A stretch of 64,000 nt of DNA from contig SUVG01000007.1 of NCBI GenBank assembly GCA_015062115.1, positions 47,716 through 111,715 of the forward strand, in the 5' to 3' direction. Origin of the DNA: Elusimicrobium sp. GTDB lineage: Bacteria; Elusimicrobiota; Elusimicrobia; Elusimicrobiales; Elusimicrobiaceae. The notes under the pieces are model-generated. The model ran no database searches. It saw nothing but the letters and a program-made list of their open reading frames with translations, and was not told the DNA's origin. The position numbers and the translations under genes were made by a program. This document shows, piece after piece, positions 31,188-41,601 of this stretch. Numbering within the stretch: position 1 is the stretch's first letter; every line of letters begins with the position of its first letter.

Positions 31188-32729
31188 ATGAAAGTATTAC
31201 ATACCGATTGTTTGGTGGTCGGCGCTGGAATCGCCGGCTGTGTTTATGCGCACCAAGCTGCTAAAAAGGGGTTAAAGACCTTACTTTTGTGTTGTGGGGA
31301 AATGCCCCAAACCAATAGTGACCTGGCGCAGGGGGGGATTGTTTACGAGCCCAACCTGAATTTGGAAGATTTATTGGAAGATGTCCGTTTGGCTACGGCC
31401 GACCTTTGTAATGAAAAGGCCGTGCGTTCTTTAAGCAAAGCCGGTTGCCAAGCGGTGGAGGAAATCTTCTTAAAAGATTTATCGGTTCCTTTTGACAGGG
31501 ACGAACACAACTCTCTTCGCTTTACGCGTGAAGGGGCCCACCGCAAAAATCGTATTTTGTATGCCAAAGACACTACCGGGCATGCGATGCTTTCTGTCTT
31601 GCAGGAAGCTGTCCGTCAAAACCCGTTTATTACGGTAATGGAAAATGCTTCTGCTATCGATTTGTTAACGCTTTCCCACAGTTCTTTAGATTTGAAAGAC
31701 CGCTACCACCCGCTTACCGCTTTCGGTGCCTATGTGTTGGATAACAAAACGGGCGAAGTGTTTGCCGTTTGTGCCAAAAAGACGGTTTTGGCTACAGGCG
31801 GTGTGGGGCAGATTTACCGCCACACGACCAATTCCGAACATGCCTACGGCCACGGAATTGCCATGGCTTACCGTGTAGGTGCGCGCGTGATGAACATGGA
31901 GTTTGTGCAATTCCACCCCACGGTGTTTGCAAAAGGGAAGAATTTTCTGTTGTCCGAGGCTTTACGCGGAGAAGGGGCCATTTTGCGTAATGTAAAAGGC
32001 GAAGCCTTTATGGAGAAGTACCATCCGCTTAAAGATTTGGCCCCGCGCGATGTGGTTTCCCGCGCGATAGAAGAAGAGCGTTTGGAAACTTCGCACGATT
32101 GTGCCTATTTGGATATTTCACACAAACCGGCCGAAGAAACCAAAGAACGCTTCCCCGCTATTTATCAAAAATGTCTGCAAGAAGGTTTTGATATGACCCA
32201 AACACCTGTTCCCGTAGTGCCTGCCGCCCACTATTTCTGCGGCGGTATTTATGCTACGCCGGAAGGGAGAACGAATATCTTGCACCTCAATGCCATTGGG
32301 GAAACGGCCTGCACGGGCTACCATGGCGCGAACCGTTTGGCCAGCACTTCTTTGTTGGAAGCCGTGGGCATGGGCTATTTGTGTGCCGAAGAGGACGCCA
32401 AAGATATTGCCGCGCAAACTTTCCATATCCCTCAACCCAAAGAGTGGGTTGTTCCCGAAGAAAAGCCGGACATCAACCTTATCAAGCAAGATTTGGCCAC
32501 CCTTCGCAGTACGATGTGGAACTATGTAGGCTTGATTCGCAGCGAAAAACACTTGGTGCGTGCGGAAAAAATTTTGCGTCATCTGCAAAACGAAATTGAT
32601 GCCTTTTATAAAGGAACCGCCCTTTGCCAAGAACTTTTAGATTTACGCAACGGAACCAAAACGGCCTTGATGATTACCTACGCCGCTTTACGCAATAAGC
32701 GAAGTATCGGGTGTCATTTCATCAAGTAG
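31188..32729 (+). CDS. nadB: L-aspartate oxidase / fumarate-linked aspartate dehydrogenase NadB
   Basis: NadB oxidises L-aspartate to iminoaspartate with FAD, the first step of de novo NAD synthesis; in anaerobes fumarate is the likely acceptor. The 513-residue protein has the FAD motif GAGIAG at 12-17, SDLAQGGI, RFTREGAHRKNRI, ALRGEGAILRN, the AP-RDVVSRAI region, HYFCGGIYATPEGRTN and GANRLASTSLLEA. The C-terminal helical domain contains LRSTMWNYVGLIR. nadA and nadC are not adjacent. Transcription appears leaderless and an inverted repeat covers the promoter. It shares a terminator with the convergent MATE gene. Confidence 0.94.
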   Translation: MKVLHTDCLVVGAGIAGCVYAHQAAKKGLKTLLLCCGEMPQTNSDLAQGGIVYEPNLNLEDLLEDVRLATADLCNEKAVRSLSKAGCQAVEEIFLKDLSVPFDRDEHNSLRFTREGAHRKNRILYAKDTTGHAMLSVLQEAVRQNPFITVMENASAIDLLTLSHSSLDLKDRYHPLTAFGAYVLDNKTGEVFAVCAKKTVLATGGVGQIYRHTTNSEHAYGHGIAMAYRVGARVMNMEFVQFHPTVFAKGKNFLLSEALRGEGAILRNVKGEAFMEKYHPLKDLAPRDVVSRAIEEERLETSHDCAYLDISHKPAEETKERFPAIYQKCLQEGFDMTQTPVPVVPAAHYFCGGIYATPEGRTNILHLNAIGETACTGYHGANRLASTSLLEAVGMGYLCAEEDAKDIAAQTFHIPQPKEWVVPEEKPDINLIKQDLATLRSTMWNYVGLIRSEKHLVRAEKILRHLQNEIDAFYKGTALCQELLDLRNGTKTALMITYAALRNKRSIGCHFIK

Positions 32730-32746
32730 TAAAGGTTTTAATACAT

Positions 32747-32780
32747 AAAAAACCGGCCTCCGGAAAGGGGCCGGTTTTTT
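32747..32780. terminator. Bidirectional terminator between nadB and the MATE gene
   Basis: AAAAAACCGGCC (32747-32758) pairs with GGCCGGTTTTTT (32769-32780) around 10 nt. Confidence 0.9.
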
Positions 32781-32794
32781 GTTGGGGAAAACGA

Positions 32795-34174
32795 TTATTT
32801 TTTCTTTGCAAAGAAGAAGCGTTGTCCGTGTTTACCGAAAAACCGCTTTAACAGATACAATGCCAATACGGTGGAAATAGTGTCTGCAAATACAGGTGCG
32901 TAAAATACGCCGTCCAAACCCCAAAAGAGCGGCAAAATAATCACTAGCGGGATAATCAGCAGTACTTGGCGCGAAAGACTTAAAAAGGCGGCTTTTAGCG
33001 GTTTATTGATAGCCTGGAAGAAACTGGTTGTCAGCACTTGCAGGGGGATAATCGGCAGCATAATGTTCAAAATACGTACTACGCGGGCGGCAAGTTCCGT
33101 AAGGGCAGTATCGTCCGCGCTGAAAACAGCCGCAATGGGGTAGGCAAAAGTTTCAATGAGCAGAAAGCCCGCAGTGGTAATAAATACACCCCAACGAATA
33201 GCCATTTTTAAAGTTTGGATAGAAGTGGAGTATTTCCGCGCTCCGTGGTTGTAGCCGATAAGGGGTTGTGCCCCTTGGGAAAGGCCGATTAACGGCATCA
33301 GCACAATGGTGTTTACGCTGACGGCAATTCCCATAGCGGAAATAGCAATGTTGCCGCCGTATTTTAGCAAAGAGTGGTTCAAAATAACATTGAGCGTGCT
33401 GGAAGCCAATTGAAACGCAAATTGGGAAAAACCGATAGCCATACTGTCCAATGCAATGTATTTTTTCAGGCGGAAGTATTGGGGTTTTAAGCGGTAAAAA
33501 CTACGCTTTCCGGTAAAAAACAAAATTACCCATAAAAAGGAAATTACCTGCCCCACCACCGTAGCGGCGGCCGCGCCTTTAATTCCCCAGCCCCATGCAA
33601 AGATAAACAACGGCCCAAGAACCAAGTTGATAAACGCACCGATAAGTTGCGTGCCCATAGCGGTTTTGGGGTGGCCCGAGGAGCGGATAAAGTTGTTCAT
33701 GCCCACGCCGATGCCAAATAAAAAATATCCCGGCAGAACCACCAGGGCATAATCACGCGCATAAGGGAGCACTTCATTATCGGCTCCCAGAAAACCTAAA
33801 ATGGGATCTAAAAACAAGTAACTTAAAATAGTCAGGGTGGCGGAGACTATGGCCAGCAAAATAAAAGCATTACCCAAGATGAGCTGTGCTTCATCTTCTT
33901 TTTTTTCACCCAATCGTATGGAAAAAAGCGCGTTAGCCCCTACCCCGATAAGCGCACTAAAGCCCATATACACTAACCCCAACGGGAACAAAATGGTAAT
34001 ACCGGCCAGGCCATGGGCCCCCACATCTTGCCCTACATAAATGCGGGAGATAATGTTGTAAAGTGCGTTTGCAAACATACCGGCTATTGCCGGTGCGGAA
34101 AATTTAATGAGAAGTTTGGAGAGTGTTTTAGATTTAAACGGATTTTTCTCTTGAATCGTTACTGCTTTTGCCAT
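32795..34174 (-). CDS. MATE-family multidrug/cation exporter
   Basis: This inner-membrane antiporter of the MATE family has about 12 membrane segments in two related halves and 459 residues from ATG 34174. Family features include LIKFSAPAIAGMFANALYNIISRIYVGQ, cut here to SAPAIAGMFANALYN, then GLAGITILFP, GVGANALFSIRLGE and SQGAQPLIGYNHGA. Substrates are unknown. A longer reading from 34258 is open, but ATG 34174 lies 7 nt after TGG-TAGAAT (34182-34187), so leaderless initiation there is favoured. The divergent neighbour is an exported protein. Confidence 0.9.
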   Translation of the reverse strand: MAKAVTIQEKNPFKSKTLSKLLIKFSAPAIAGMFANALYNIISRIYVGQDVGAHGLAGITILFPLGLVYMGFSALIGVGANALFSIRLGEKKEDEAQLILGNAFILLAIVSATLTILSYLFLDPILGFLGADNEVLPYARDYALVVLPGYFLFGIGVGMNNFIRSSGHPKTAMGTQLIGAFINLVLGPLFIFAWGWGIKGAAAATVVGQVISFLWVILFFTGKRSFYRLKPQYFRLKKYIALDSMAIGFSQFAFQLASSTLNVILNHSLLKYGGNIAISAMGIAVSVNTIVLMPLIGLSQGAQPLIGYNHGARKYSTSIQTLKMAIRWGVFITTAGFLLIETFAYPIAAVFSADDTALTELAARVVRILNIMLPIIPLQVLTTSFFQAINKPLKAAFLSLSRQVLLIIPLVIILPLFWGLDGVFYAPVFADTISTVLALYLLKRFFGKHGQRFFFAKKK

Positions 34175-34181
34175 ATTTAAT

Positions 34182-34187
34182 ATTCTA
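34182..34187 (-). promoter_or_regulatory. Extended -10 of a probable leaderless MATE promoter
   Basis: TGG-TAGAAT on the minus strand, 7 nt, then ATG 34174; no ribosome-binding site. Confidence 0.5.
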
Positions 34188-34223
34188 CCAAAATTGCCTG
34201 GGTAAAGAGTAGAAAAAAAGGAG

Positions 34224-34252
34224 TTGATTTTTCGCATTTCATCTAGTAAACT
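34224..34252 (+). promoter_or_regulatory. Promoter of the exported Cys-rich protein
   Basis: TTGATT (34224-34229), 17 bp, TAAACT (34247-34252), followed by a leader with AAGGGGA before ATG 34292. Confidence 0.6.
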
Positions 34253-34291
34253 ATACAAAGGAGTATCCTGTTAAAAAAGGGGACAAACTAT

Positions 34292-35287
34292 ATGAAAAAA
34301 TTATTAGTTTTATTCTTGTTGTTCAGTGCGGTTGTTTGCCACGGGGAAATTGTTTCCGAGGTAAGTTTCAACCCCTCCCGCATGGGTGATTATAGATATC
34401 TCAAGGTGGCAAATTCTGCTACTTTGGTTGGCGGTTTGGAAACAAACGACCTTAACATCAGTAGCGGTGGAACCGTTAGGATGAAATTAGGCTCTACTGC
34501 TCCCCAGTATTTTACCATTTCCGGCGGGGGCACTGCGCAGACTAGTCCTCGATCTGTGGACGGAGCCAGCGGTTCTGAAATTTATATGCCGAACACGGTA
34601 TTTAGTGGCGACAGCAGTGCGTATATCCCTAATGTATTTGTGAGAGGCGGTGAAGGAACCTTTAAGGATGGCAACTCCGTGGTGAGCAACACAATGGACG
34701 GAAATTCCGTCTTGTTACAAAGAGCAAATACCTTAAGTGGCGGAGATGTGGAAATTGCGGGGGATGGTGGTTCCTCTATTTCTTTGCATAGTGCCGGCAC
34801 TACGAAAGGTTTTTGGTTACATGGGAACGATATTCCCTATCCGAAAGGAAGTTCGTCTTTGGAAGGAGCGACTTCTATTAGTTCGTGCACCTTAAAATGG
34901 GAAGAACGCACGACTGCGGAAACGACACCGAAAAAGGTGAAAGTGTTGTCTTTGGCAAATTGCACCTTTGGCAGTTCCTCTACTCCTCCTTCTGGCGGGG
35001 AATCTAAATTTTCGTGTGGCGTTGTTTATGAAAAAGCCAAGCAAACTTTTAGATATACAGATGCTTTTGGCCATGTTAATTGTTTGAACGCTCAAACAGG
35101 AACCTGTCCTTCCCATATTGTTCCTGGAGTAAAAATGAATATGGAACATGGGGGGTTAGATTGTACTTATCAAGCTTATTGTCCGTGGTCTGGTTATACA
35201 GGACAGACTTATGAAGGTTATATAATAAAATTGGGATTAAAAAATACAGGAGAAAGCTGTACAGCTGATCAAGTTGTGTGGTTGTAA
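34292..35287 (+). CDS. Exported Gly/Ser-rich protein with a Cys-rich tail, unknown function
   Basis: I do not recognise this 331-residue protein. A signal peptide (MKKLLVLFLLFSAVVCHG) is followed by about 170 residues rich in Gly, Ser, Thr and Asn with short repeating beta-like segments (LNISSGGTVRMKLG, FTISGGGTAQTS, VEIAGDGGSSISL), suggesting a beta-helix or adhesin-like surface. The last 110 residues contain ten cysteines, as in small extracellular domains. Codon use looks less biased and more AT-rich than in neighbouring housekeeping genes, so recent acquisition is possible. It is a single-gene unit with its own promoter and terminator. Confidence 0.72.
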   Translation: MKKLLVLFLLFSAVVCHGEIVSEVSFNPSRMGDYRYLKVANSATLVGGLETNDLNISSGGTVRMKLGSTAPQYFTISGGGTAQTSPRSVDGASGSEIYMPNTVFSGDSSAYIPNVFVRGGEGTFKDGNSVVSNTMDGNSVLLQRANTLSGGDVEIAGDGGSSISLHSAGTTKGFWLHGNDIPYPKGSSSLEGATSISSCTLKWEERTTAETTPKKVKVLSLANCTFGSSSTPPSGGESKFSCGVVYEKAKQTFRYTDAFGHVNCLNAQTGTCPSHIVPGVKMNMEHGGLDCTYQAYCPWSGYTGQTYEGYIIKLGLKNTGESCTADQVVWL

Positions 35288-35306
35288 TGTTTTTAGTATA
35301 AGTTAT

Positions 35307-35339
35307 AAAATCCCCGGGTTTAATGCCCGGGGATTTTTT
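35307..35339 (+). terminator. Terminator of the exported Cys-rich protein gene
   Basis: AAAATCCCCGGG (35307-35318) pairs with CCCGGGGATTTT (35326-35337) around 7 nt. Confidence 0.88.
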
Positions 35340-35398
35340 TGCCTGTAATTTTATAGTAATGCTTGAGGGGTTTATTTGAGTATCCGCCCTTCTTACTT

Positions 35399-35432
35399 AT
35401 AAAAAACCACCTCCGCTAAAACGGAGGTGGTT
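35399..35432 (-). terminator. Terminator of pyrG
   Basis: AACCACCTCCG (35405-35415) pairs with CGGAGGTGGTT (35422-35432) around 6 nt, followed on the minus strand by six T. Confidence 0.85.
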
Positions 35433-35452
35433 GATTCAAAACCGAAAGAAGT

Positions 35453-37114
<1,662 letters not shown>

Positions 37115-37855
37115 TTAGCGATTTTTCAAAGAGTATTCTTCGGCAGCCGCCAAATCGGCGGCGGTGTCAATGGCCGGGCCGGCGGAATCGATGACTACGC
37201 ACTTTAACACCATGCCGTCTTCCAACGCGCGTAATTGCTCCAGTTTTTCCAACTGTTCCAAGTTGCTTGCCGGCAGGGATACAAAGCGTTGTAAGGCTTC
37301 GCGTCTGTAGCCGTAGATACCGCAATGTTGCCAGTAGGGAATATTCTTGTTTTCTTCGGTAATTTCCCGTTTGAAAGGCACGCGGGAGCGCGAAAAATAA
37401 AGGGCTCTTCCGTCTTTGGTCAGCACGGCTTTTACGCAGTTTGGATCGTTGATTTTGTTTTCATCAAGCGTAGGGGCCACGGCGGAAGCAATATCGCAAG
37501 ACGGGTCATTTTGCAACAACTCCACAATTTTTTGAATCGTGGAAGGTTGCACGAACGGTTCGTCCCCTTGTACATTGATAATGATTTGTTCGGGGCGGTT
37601 TTGCGCGGCTTCGTAAATGCGGTCGGTACCGCTTTGGCAGGCATCGCTGGTTATCACGGCTTTTGCGCCGAATTTTGCCACGGCATCCACCACAATTTGG
37701 TTTTCCGTTGCGATGATTACCTCGCCGACATTGGCCTTTACGCAGGCTTCGTACACATGTTGAATAACGGGTTTACCCGCTAAAATTTTTAACATTTTCC
37801 CGGGAAGGCGGGAAGACCCGTAACGGGCAGGAATCGCAATTAGTACATTACTCAT
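37115..37855 (-). CDS. kdsB: 3-deoxy-manno-octulosonate cytidylyltransferase (CMP-Kdo synthetase)
   Basis: KdsB activates Kdo with CTP for attachment to lipid A. The 246-residue length is normal. It has IPARYGSSRLPGKML, ATENQIVVDAVAKFG, SGTDRIYEA, NVQGDEPF and the HCGIYGYRREALQRFV block. It overlaps rfaE1 by 4 nt and lies just before pyrG, which makes the CTP it uses, so the order rfaE1-kdsB-pyrG is functionally coherent. Confidence 0.96.
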   Translation of the reverse strand: MSNVLIAIPARYGSSRLPGKMLKILAGKPVIQHVYEACVKANVGEVIIATENQIVVDAVAKFGAKAVITSDACQSGTDRIYEAAQNRPEQIIINVQGDEPFVQPSTIQKIVELLQNDPSCDIASAVAPTLDENKINDPNCVKAVLTKDGRALYFSRSRVPFKREITEENKNIPYWQHCGIYGYRREALQRFVSLPASNLEQLEKLEQLRALEDGMVLKCVVIDSAGPAIDTAADLAAAEEYSLKNR

Positions 37856-38841
37856 GGCAATACTCCTTCAATTTCGGTGCGGGTGGCCGTAGCCGTGCCC
37901 GATTTACCTACCACAATGCCGGCCGCATAGTTGGAAAGCACAGAGGCTTCCCGCAGGTTAGCCCCGGCGGCCAAGGCCAAAGTCAGCACGGAAATAACCG
38001 TATCCCCGGCACCCGTAACATCGTACACTTCGCGCGCGGCAGTGGGCACCGTGTAGGGGGTTTTTTTGCCTTTTTCGAATAAACTCATACCGTCGGCACT
38101 GCGGGTGATTAAAATAGATTCGGCTTCCAGCATATTCAAAATTTTGTTTCCCAAGGCTTCCATGGCTTCTTCGCCGGATTTGGGGTTTTCGCCCACGCCT
38201 TCCCACGCTTCTTTGGTGTTGGGGGTCATACAAGTGATGTGTTTGTATTTTTTGAAATTGTCGATTTTCGGGTCTACACACACCGGAATTTTATGCTTGC
38301 GGCAGGTTTCGATAATAGTTTGGATATTATGGTCACTGAGCATACCTTTGCCGTAGTCGGAAAGGATAACCCCCTTTGCCGTTTTGATGGCAAGTTCAAA
38401 ACTTTTCATACAAACGGAAGAAACGGAAGGGGAAATGGTTTTTTTGCTCTCGCGGTCAAAGCGGACGATTTGTTGCTGGTCGGCCATGACGCGAATTTTT
38501 TGCGTGGTGGGGCGATCCGGGTCTTCTGCAACGCCGTAAATGCTTACATTTTTTTCCCGCAGGAAACCTTTTAACATTTCGCCGCCCAAGTCTTGTCCTA
38601 CGACGGAAATCATGACGGGTTTAGCACCCAAGGCTGCCAAGTTGACGGCCACATTTCCCGCGCCGCCGGCTACAAAAAATTCTTTTTTAACATCTACTAC
38701 CGGCACAGGGGCTTCCGGCGAAATGCGGCTGACAGAACCTTTAATAAAGTGGTCGAGCATGATGTCGCCTACGACGATAACTTCTTTTCCTTCAAAATTA
38801 TTCAAAATCTCTTTCAAACGATTGGTTGCTACTTGTTGCAT
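37852..38841 (-). CDS. rfaE1: D-glycero-beta-D-manno-heptose-7-phosphate kinase
   Basis: This is the PfkB-type kinase half of HldE as a separate protein of 329 residues. It makes heptose 1,7-bisphosphate. It has EVIVVGDIMLDHFIKG, the sugar-binding block VFVAGGAGNVAVNLAALGA in the form FVAGGAGNVAVNLAALG, ILSDYGKGML and the catalytic DVTGAGDTVISV. ATG 38841 is used because GGGAG lies 6 nt upstream; a GTG two codons earlier is also open. Its products feed gmhB (40.0 kb) and rfaE2 (17.8 kb). Confidence 0.94.
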   Translation of the reverse strand: MQQVATNRLKEILNNFEGKEVIVVGDIMLDHFIKGSVSRISPEAPVPVVDVKKEFFVAGGAGNVAVNLAALGAKPVMISVVGQDLGGEMLKGFLREKNVSIYGVAEDPDRPTTQKIRVMADQQQIVRFDRESKKTISPSVSSVCMKSFELAIKTAKGVILSDYGKGMLSDHNIQTIIETCRKHKIPVCVDPKIDNFKKYKHITCMTPNTKEAWEGVGENPKSGEEAMEALGNKILNMLEAESILITRSADGMSLFEKGKKTPYTVPTAAREVYDVTGAGDTVISVLTLALAAGANLREASVLSNYAAGIVVGKSGTATATRTEIEGVLP

Positions 38842-38877
38842 AGACACTCCCGTTTTGTTTATTTTTCCATTATATCT

Positions 38878-40008
38878 TTAATTGCGCTTGTATTCCAGTA
38901 GTTCTGCGTAAACGCTGCCGATAAAAACTTCCACTTTCATTTTGATGGGCATTTTGTATTCGTCGTCCGTCAGCCAAACCTGTAGGCTTTTTCCTTTGCT
39001 GACAAAAATTCCTTCGCCGCGGAACATGGGTTCTACCTTAATACAATCAAATTTTCCCGCATCGGTTTTAATGGTTTCCTTTCCCAGCACTTTAACGACG
39101 AGAGGATATTGTTTTTCGCGATTGATGATGTCGAAAACAATGTCTTTGCCTACTTCCAATTTCTGTGCGCGTACATAGTAAAGCGAGGTTAACATATCCA
39201 GCACTTTGATGGGCAGTTCTCCCGAAATGATGCGGGGTTCCTCTTTTTTTCTTACTTCGCCGTAGTAGGTGTTTTTGTTGTAGTCGAAGGTCAACCACTC
39301 GTCGCGTTTGTAACGGCCTTCGCGCAAACTTTGTGCGTAACCGAGGGAGTAAAAATTTTGGGCGTCCAACCAAGAAAGATTGATGTCTCGTACTTTGTAA
39401 ACCGCATCGATAACCGGGGCCGAAAAGGCCGAGGTTTGAATCAGATAGGCTTTTCGTCCGTTAATATCGGTAATACCGCGGTTTTTAATGTAAGCCGTTC
39501 CTGCTTTGATAAAAGAATAGTAAAGCCCGTATTTTAATTCTTCGTTTTTCCAAGGGGCTGTTTGCTCAGCCGTGGCGGAAACGGGTTCGTAGGCCAGCGG
39601 ACTTAACAGACGGCCTTCCAACGAAATAAGTTCTTCGTCCTCAAAAACGGGTGTATCTTCGGCCGGCGCGGAAAGTGTTTGATTGGCGCGGGCTTGTTTT
39701 ACAAAGTCTTCGGGGGTTTCTTGCGGAGCGGAAGCAGGCGAAACTTCAGGAACTTCCTGTTCCTTCGGGGGGACTGCTTCGGGCAAAACGGTTGTTTTTG
39801 TTTCCGGCGCTTTTACCGCAGAAGAAACGGGAGATGCTGTTTCCTTTTCCGCGGGTACGGGTTGAGTTTGGACAGGGGCAGTTTGTGTTTGGATAGGTGC
39901 GGTTTGTTCTTGCGTGGCGGGGGAGATAAGGGCGTCTTGCGGTTGTTTAGAAGCGCAGGCGCATACAAAAACAAAAAATAAACCGATTACAAACAAACGG
40001 CAGTTCAT
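38878..40008 (-). CDS. DUF3108 lipoprotein
   Basis: The 376-residue protein has a lipoprotein-type signal (MNCRLFVIGLFFVFVCAC) and then about 110 residues rich in Pro, Gln, Glu and Ala, a low-complexity linker. From about residue 150 it matches DUF3108, a periplasmic or outer-membrane domain of unknown function: LKYGLYYSFIKAGTAYI, DKGRYKRDEWLTFDY-like YKRDEWLTFDYNK, and WLTDDEYKMPIKMKVEVFIG. It sits between gmhB and rfaE1 in an LPS cluster and overlaps gmhB by 4 nt, which hints at an envelope role. GGAGG precedes the ATG. Confidence 0.82.
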   Translation of the reverse strand: MNCRLFVIGLFFVFVCACASKQPQDALISPATQEQTAPIQTQTAPVQTQPVPAEKETASPVSSAVKAPETKTTVLPEAVPPKEQEVPEVSPASAPQETPEDFVKQARANQTLSAPAEDTPVFEDEELISLEGRLLSPLAYEPVSATAEQTAPWKNEELKYGLYYSFIKAGTAYIKNRGITDINGRKAYLIQTSAFSAPVIDAVYKVRDINLSWLDAQNFYSLGYAQSLREGRYKRDEWLTFDYNKNTYYGEVRKKEEPRIISGELPIKVLDMLTSLYYVRAQKLEVGKDIVFDIINREKQYPLVVKVLGKETIKTDAGKFDCIKVEPMFRGEGIFVSKGKSLQVWLTDDEYKMPIKMKVEVFIGSVYAELLEYKRN

Positions 40009-40562
40009 TTTTCCTCCGCATCTTTTACGATAAAACGCGCCGCGTTCAGCAAGTTGGTGGCTACTTTTTCGGGAGATAAATTTGGGTATTTTTTGAGGTG
40101 ATTTTTTCCGTTTGCCGTAGTAACTAACACCGATTTGAAACCAAGGTTGTGCCCAAATTCCACATCGGCTCTTTTATCTCCGACCATATAAGAGCGGGTG
40201 GCATCTATTTTGTATTTTTTAATCAAATTAAGCCCCAATTCGGGGTGAGGTTTTCGGCAGTTGCACGCTTGTTCCGGCGCGTGCGGACAAAAAACAATTT
40301 CTTCTATTACAGCGGGTTTAAGCAGTTTTTTAAGGCGTTGGTGGCAAGCGTTTACTTTGTCTGCCGTAAAATATCCTCTGCCGATGCCGGATTGGTTGGA
40401 AACAATAAAGAACTTATATCCGTGTTTTTTTAACAGGGCCAAGGCAGGGCGTACGCTTTTGTACGGGCGCACTTTGGCGGGGTCGCTTAAATAGGTGCCG
40501 GGTTTTTCGTGAATAAGCGTGCCGTCTCTGTCAAAAAATACGGCCTTTATTTTTTCGCTCAT
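40005..40562 (-). CDS. gmhB: D-glycero-D-manno-heptose 1,7-bisphosphate 7-phosphatase
   Basis: GmhB is an HAD-superfamily phosphatase that removes the 7-phosphate in ADP-heptose synthesis. ATG 40562 gives 185 residues; it follows CGGAGGAAC closely and overlaps the lpxL-like stop by 4 nt. An in-frame start 19 codons upstream lies inside that gene. Motif I is D11-R-D13-G-T, the cap-less zinc site reads CPHAPEQACNC, and KPHPELG and MVGDKRADVEFG follow. It completes the rfaE1-gmhB-rfaE2 set in this window. Confidence 0.93.
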   Translation of the reverse strand: MSEKIKAVFFDRDGTLIHEKPGTYLSDPAKVRPYKSVRPALALLKKHGYKFFIVSNQSGIGRGYFTADKVNACHQRLKKLLKPAVIEEIVFCPHAPEQACNCRKPHPELGLNLIKKYKIDATRSYMVGDKRADVEFGHNLGFKSVLVTTANGKNHLKKYPNLSPEKVATNLLNAARFIVKDAEEK

Positions 40563-41503
40563 ATCCGTTCCTCCGGGTGTTGTTCCAAATAGCGGTTTCC
40601 TTCGGCTTCGCGTTTCCAACGGTTATGTGCCCATAACCAAGAGGCCGGATCTTCGCGCAGGAATTGTTCGTAGTAACCCACCAATGTTTTGGTAAATTTG
40701 CGGACATTTTCCACACTGTATTCTTGCGGAGGGATAACGGGGTCTAAAATCGTACACAAGATCGTGCCGTCCTTTTCCCGCGATACTTTAACGGGGAACA
40801 CCGGCACTTGCATTTTAATGGAAAGTAAGGCCGTAATCGGCGAAGTAGCCGCCGTGCGGCCCATAAAGGGAATCCACAATTCGCTGGAAATAGTGTTTTG
40901 ATCAAATAAAATGCCGAGCATTTTTTTCTTTTTCAACCAACGCATACAAGCAAAGAAGGGTTTGTCTTCATGGTTACTGTAAAAGGTTCGGCCCGAGAAA
41001 ACATTGCGTAAGCGGTTGATTTCTTCGTCCACATACGGGTTATCTACCCGTTGGGCCAGCACGGCTTTGTCCGCCCCGTAAATGGACGCCGCCAAACCGA
41101 AGGCTTCCCAGTTGGTAAAGTGTCCAATATGGATAATACCGCCGGTTTTCCCTTCGGCTTGCAAAACTTTTTCCATGCCTTCTACCCGGCAATGTTTTTT
41201 GAAGTTTTCCGGGGACATACGGCTTAGTTGGATAAATTCCGCCATAATGGCTCCCATGTTCCGCCAAGATTCCAAGGCGGTTTGGCGGGCTTTATCTTCA
41301 CTCATTTCGGGAAAGGCAAGGGATATATCCTTTACGGTGCGCTTAAAACGGTTGGGCATTACAAAACGCACGGCTCCCGTTAACCGACGGCTTACCGAGA
41401 TGGAGAAACTGTACGGCAACAAGGAAAGACTCACACAGAAAAATTTTAATGCGAGGTATTGAAAATAATGAAAAGGGGTTTTTTGAAAACGGGCTTTGCT
41501 CAT
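40559..41503 (-). CDS. Lipid A acyltransferase, LpxL/HtrB family
   Basis: This 314-residue inner-membrane enzyme adds a secondary acyl chain to lipid A. It has an N-terminal hydrophobic helix, then the catalytic HX4E motif in HIGHFTNWEAFGL, the block DQNTISSELWIPFMGRTAAT, and the C-terminal WLWAHNRWKRE. LpxL and LpxM cannot be told apart by eye. ATG 41503 lies 6 nt after a perfect TGC-TATAAT, so it is probably leaderless; a longer reading from 41530 would start upstream of that promoter's transcript. It opens the lpxL-gmhB-DUF3108 unit and is divergent from lpxK. Confidence 0.9.
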   Translation of the reverse strand: MSKARFQKTPFHYFQYLALKFFCVSLSLLPYSFSISVSRRLTGAVRFVMPNRFKRTVKDISLAFPEMSEDKARQTALESWRNMGAIMAEFIQLSRMSPENFKKHCRVEGMEKVLQAEGKTGGIIHIGHFTNWEAFGLAASIYGADKAVLAQRVDNPYVDEEINRLRNVFSGRTFYSNHEDKPFFACMRWLKKKKMLGILFDQNTISSELWIPFMGRTAATSPITALLSIKMQVPVFPVKVSREKDGTILCTILDPVIPPQEYSVENVRKFTKTLVGYYEQFLREDPASWLWAHNRWKREAEGNRYLEQHPEERI

Positions 41504-41509
41504 ATTCTC

Positions 41510-41515
41510 ATTATA
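41510..41515 (-). promoter_or_regulatory. Extended -10 of a probable leaderless lpxL promoter
   Basis: TGC-TATAAT on the minus strand, 6 nt, ATG 41503. No ribosome-binding site. Confidence 0.65.
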
Positions 41516-41542
41516 GCAATTTTGCCTCAAATGCTCCCGGTT

Positions 41543-41569
41543 TTGAAATGTTGGCGGAAATGGTAAAAT
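41543..41569 (+). promoter_or_regulatory. Promoter of lpxK
   Basis: TTGAAA (41543-41548), 15 bp, TGG-TAAAAT (41564-41569). The lpxK ATG at 41602 has a GAGGA ribosome-binding site. Confidence 0.5.
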
Positions 41570-41601
41570 ATCTAAAAGCCTTTTGGCAAAGAGGAATAAA
41601 A

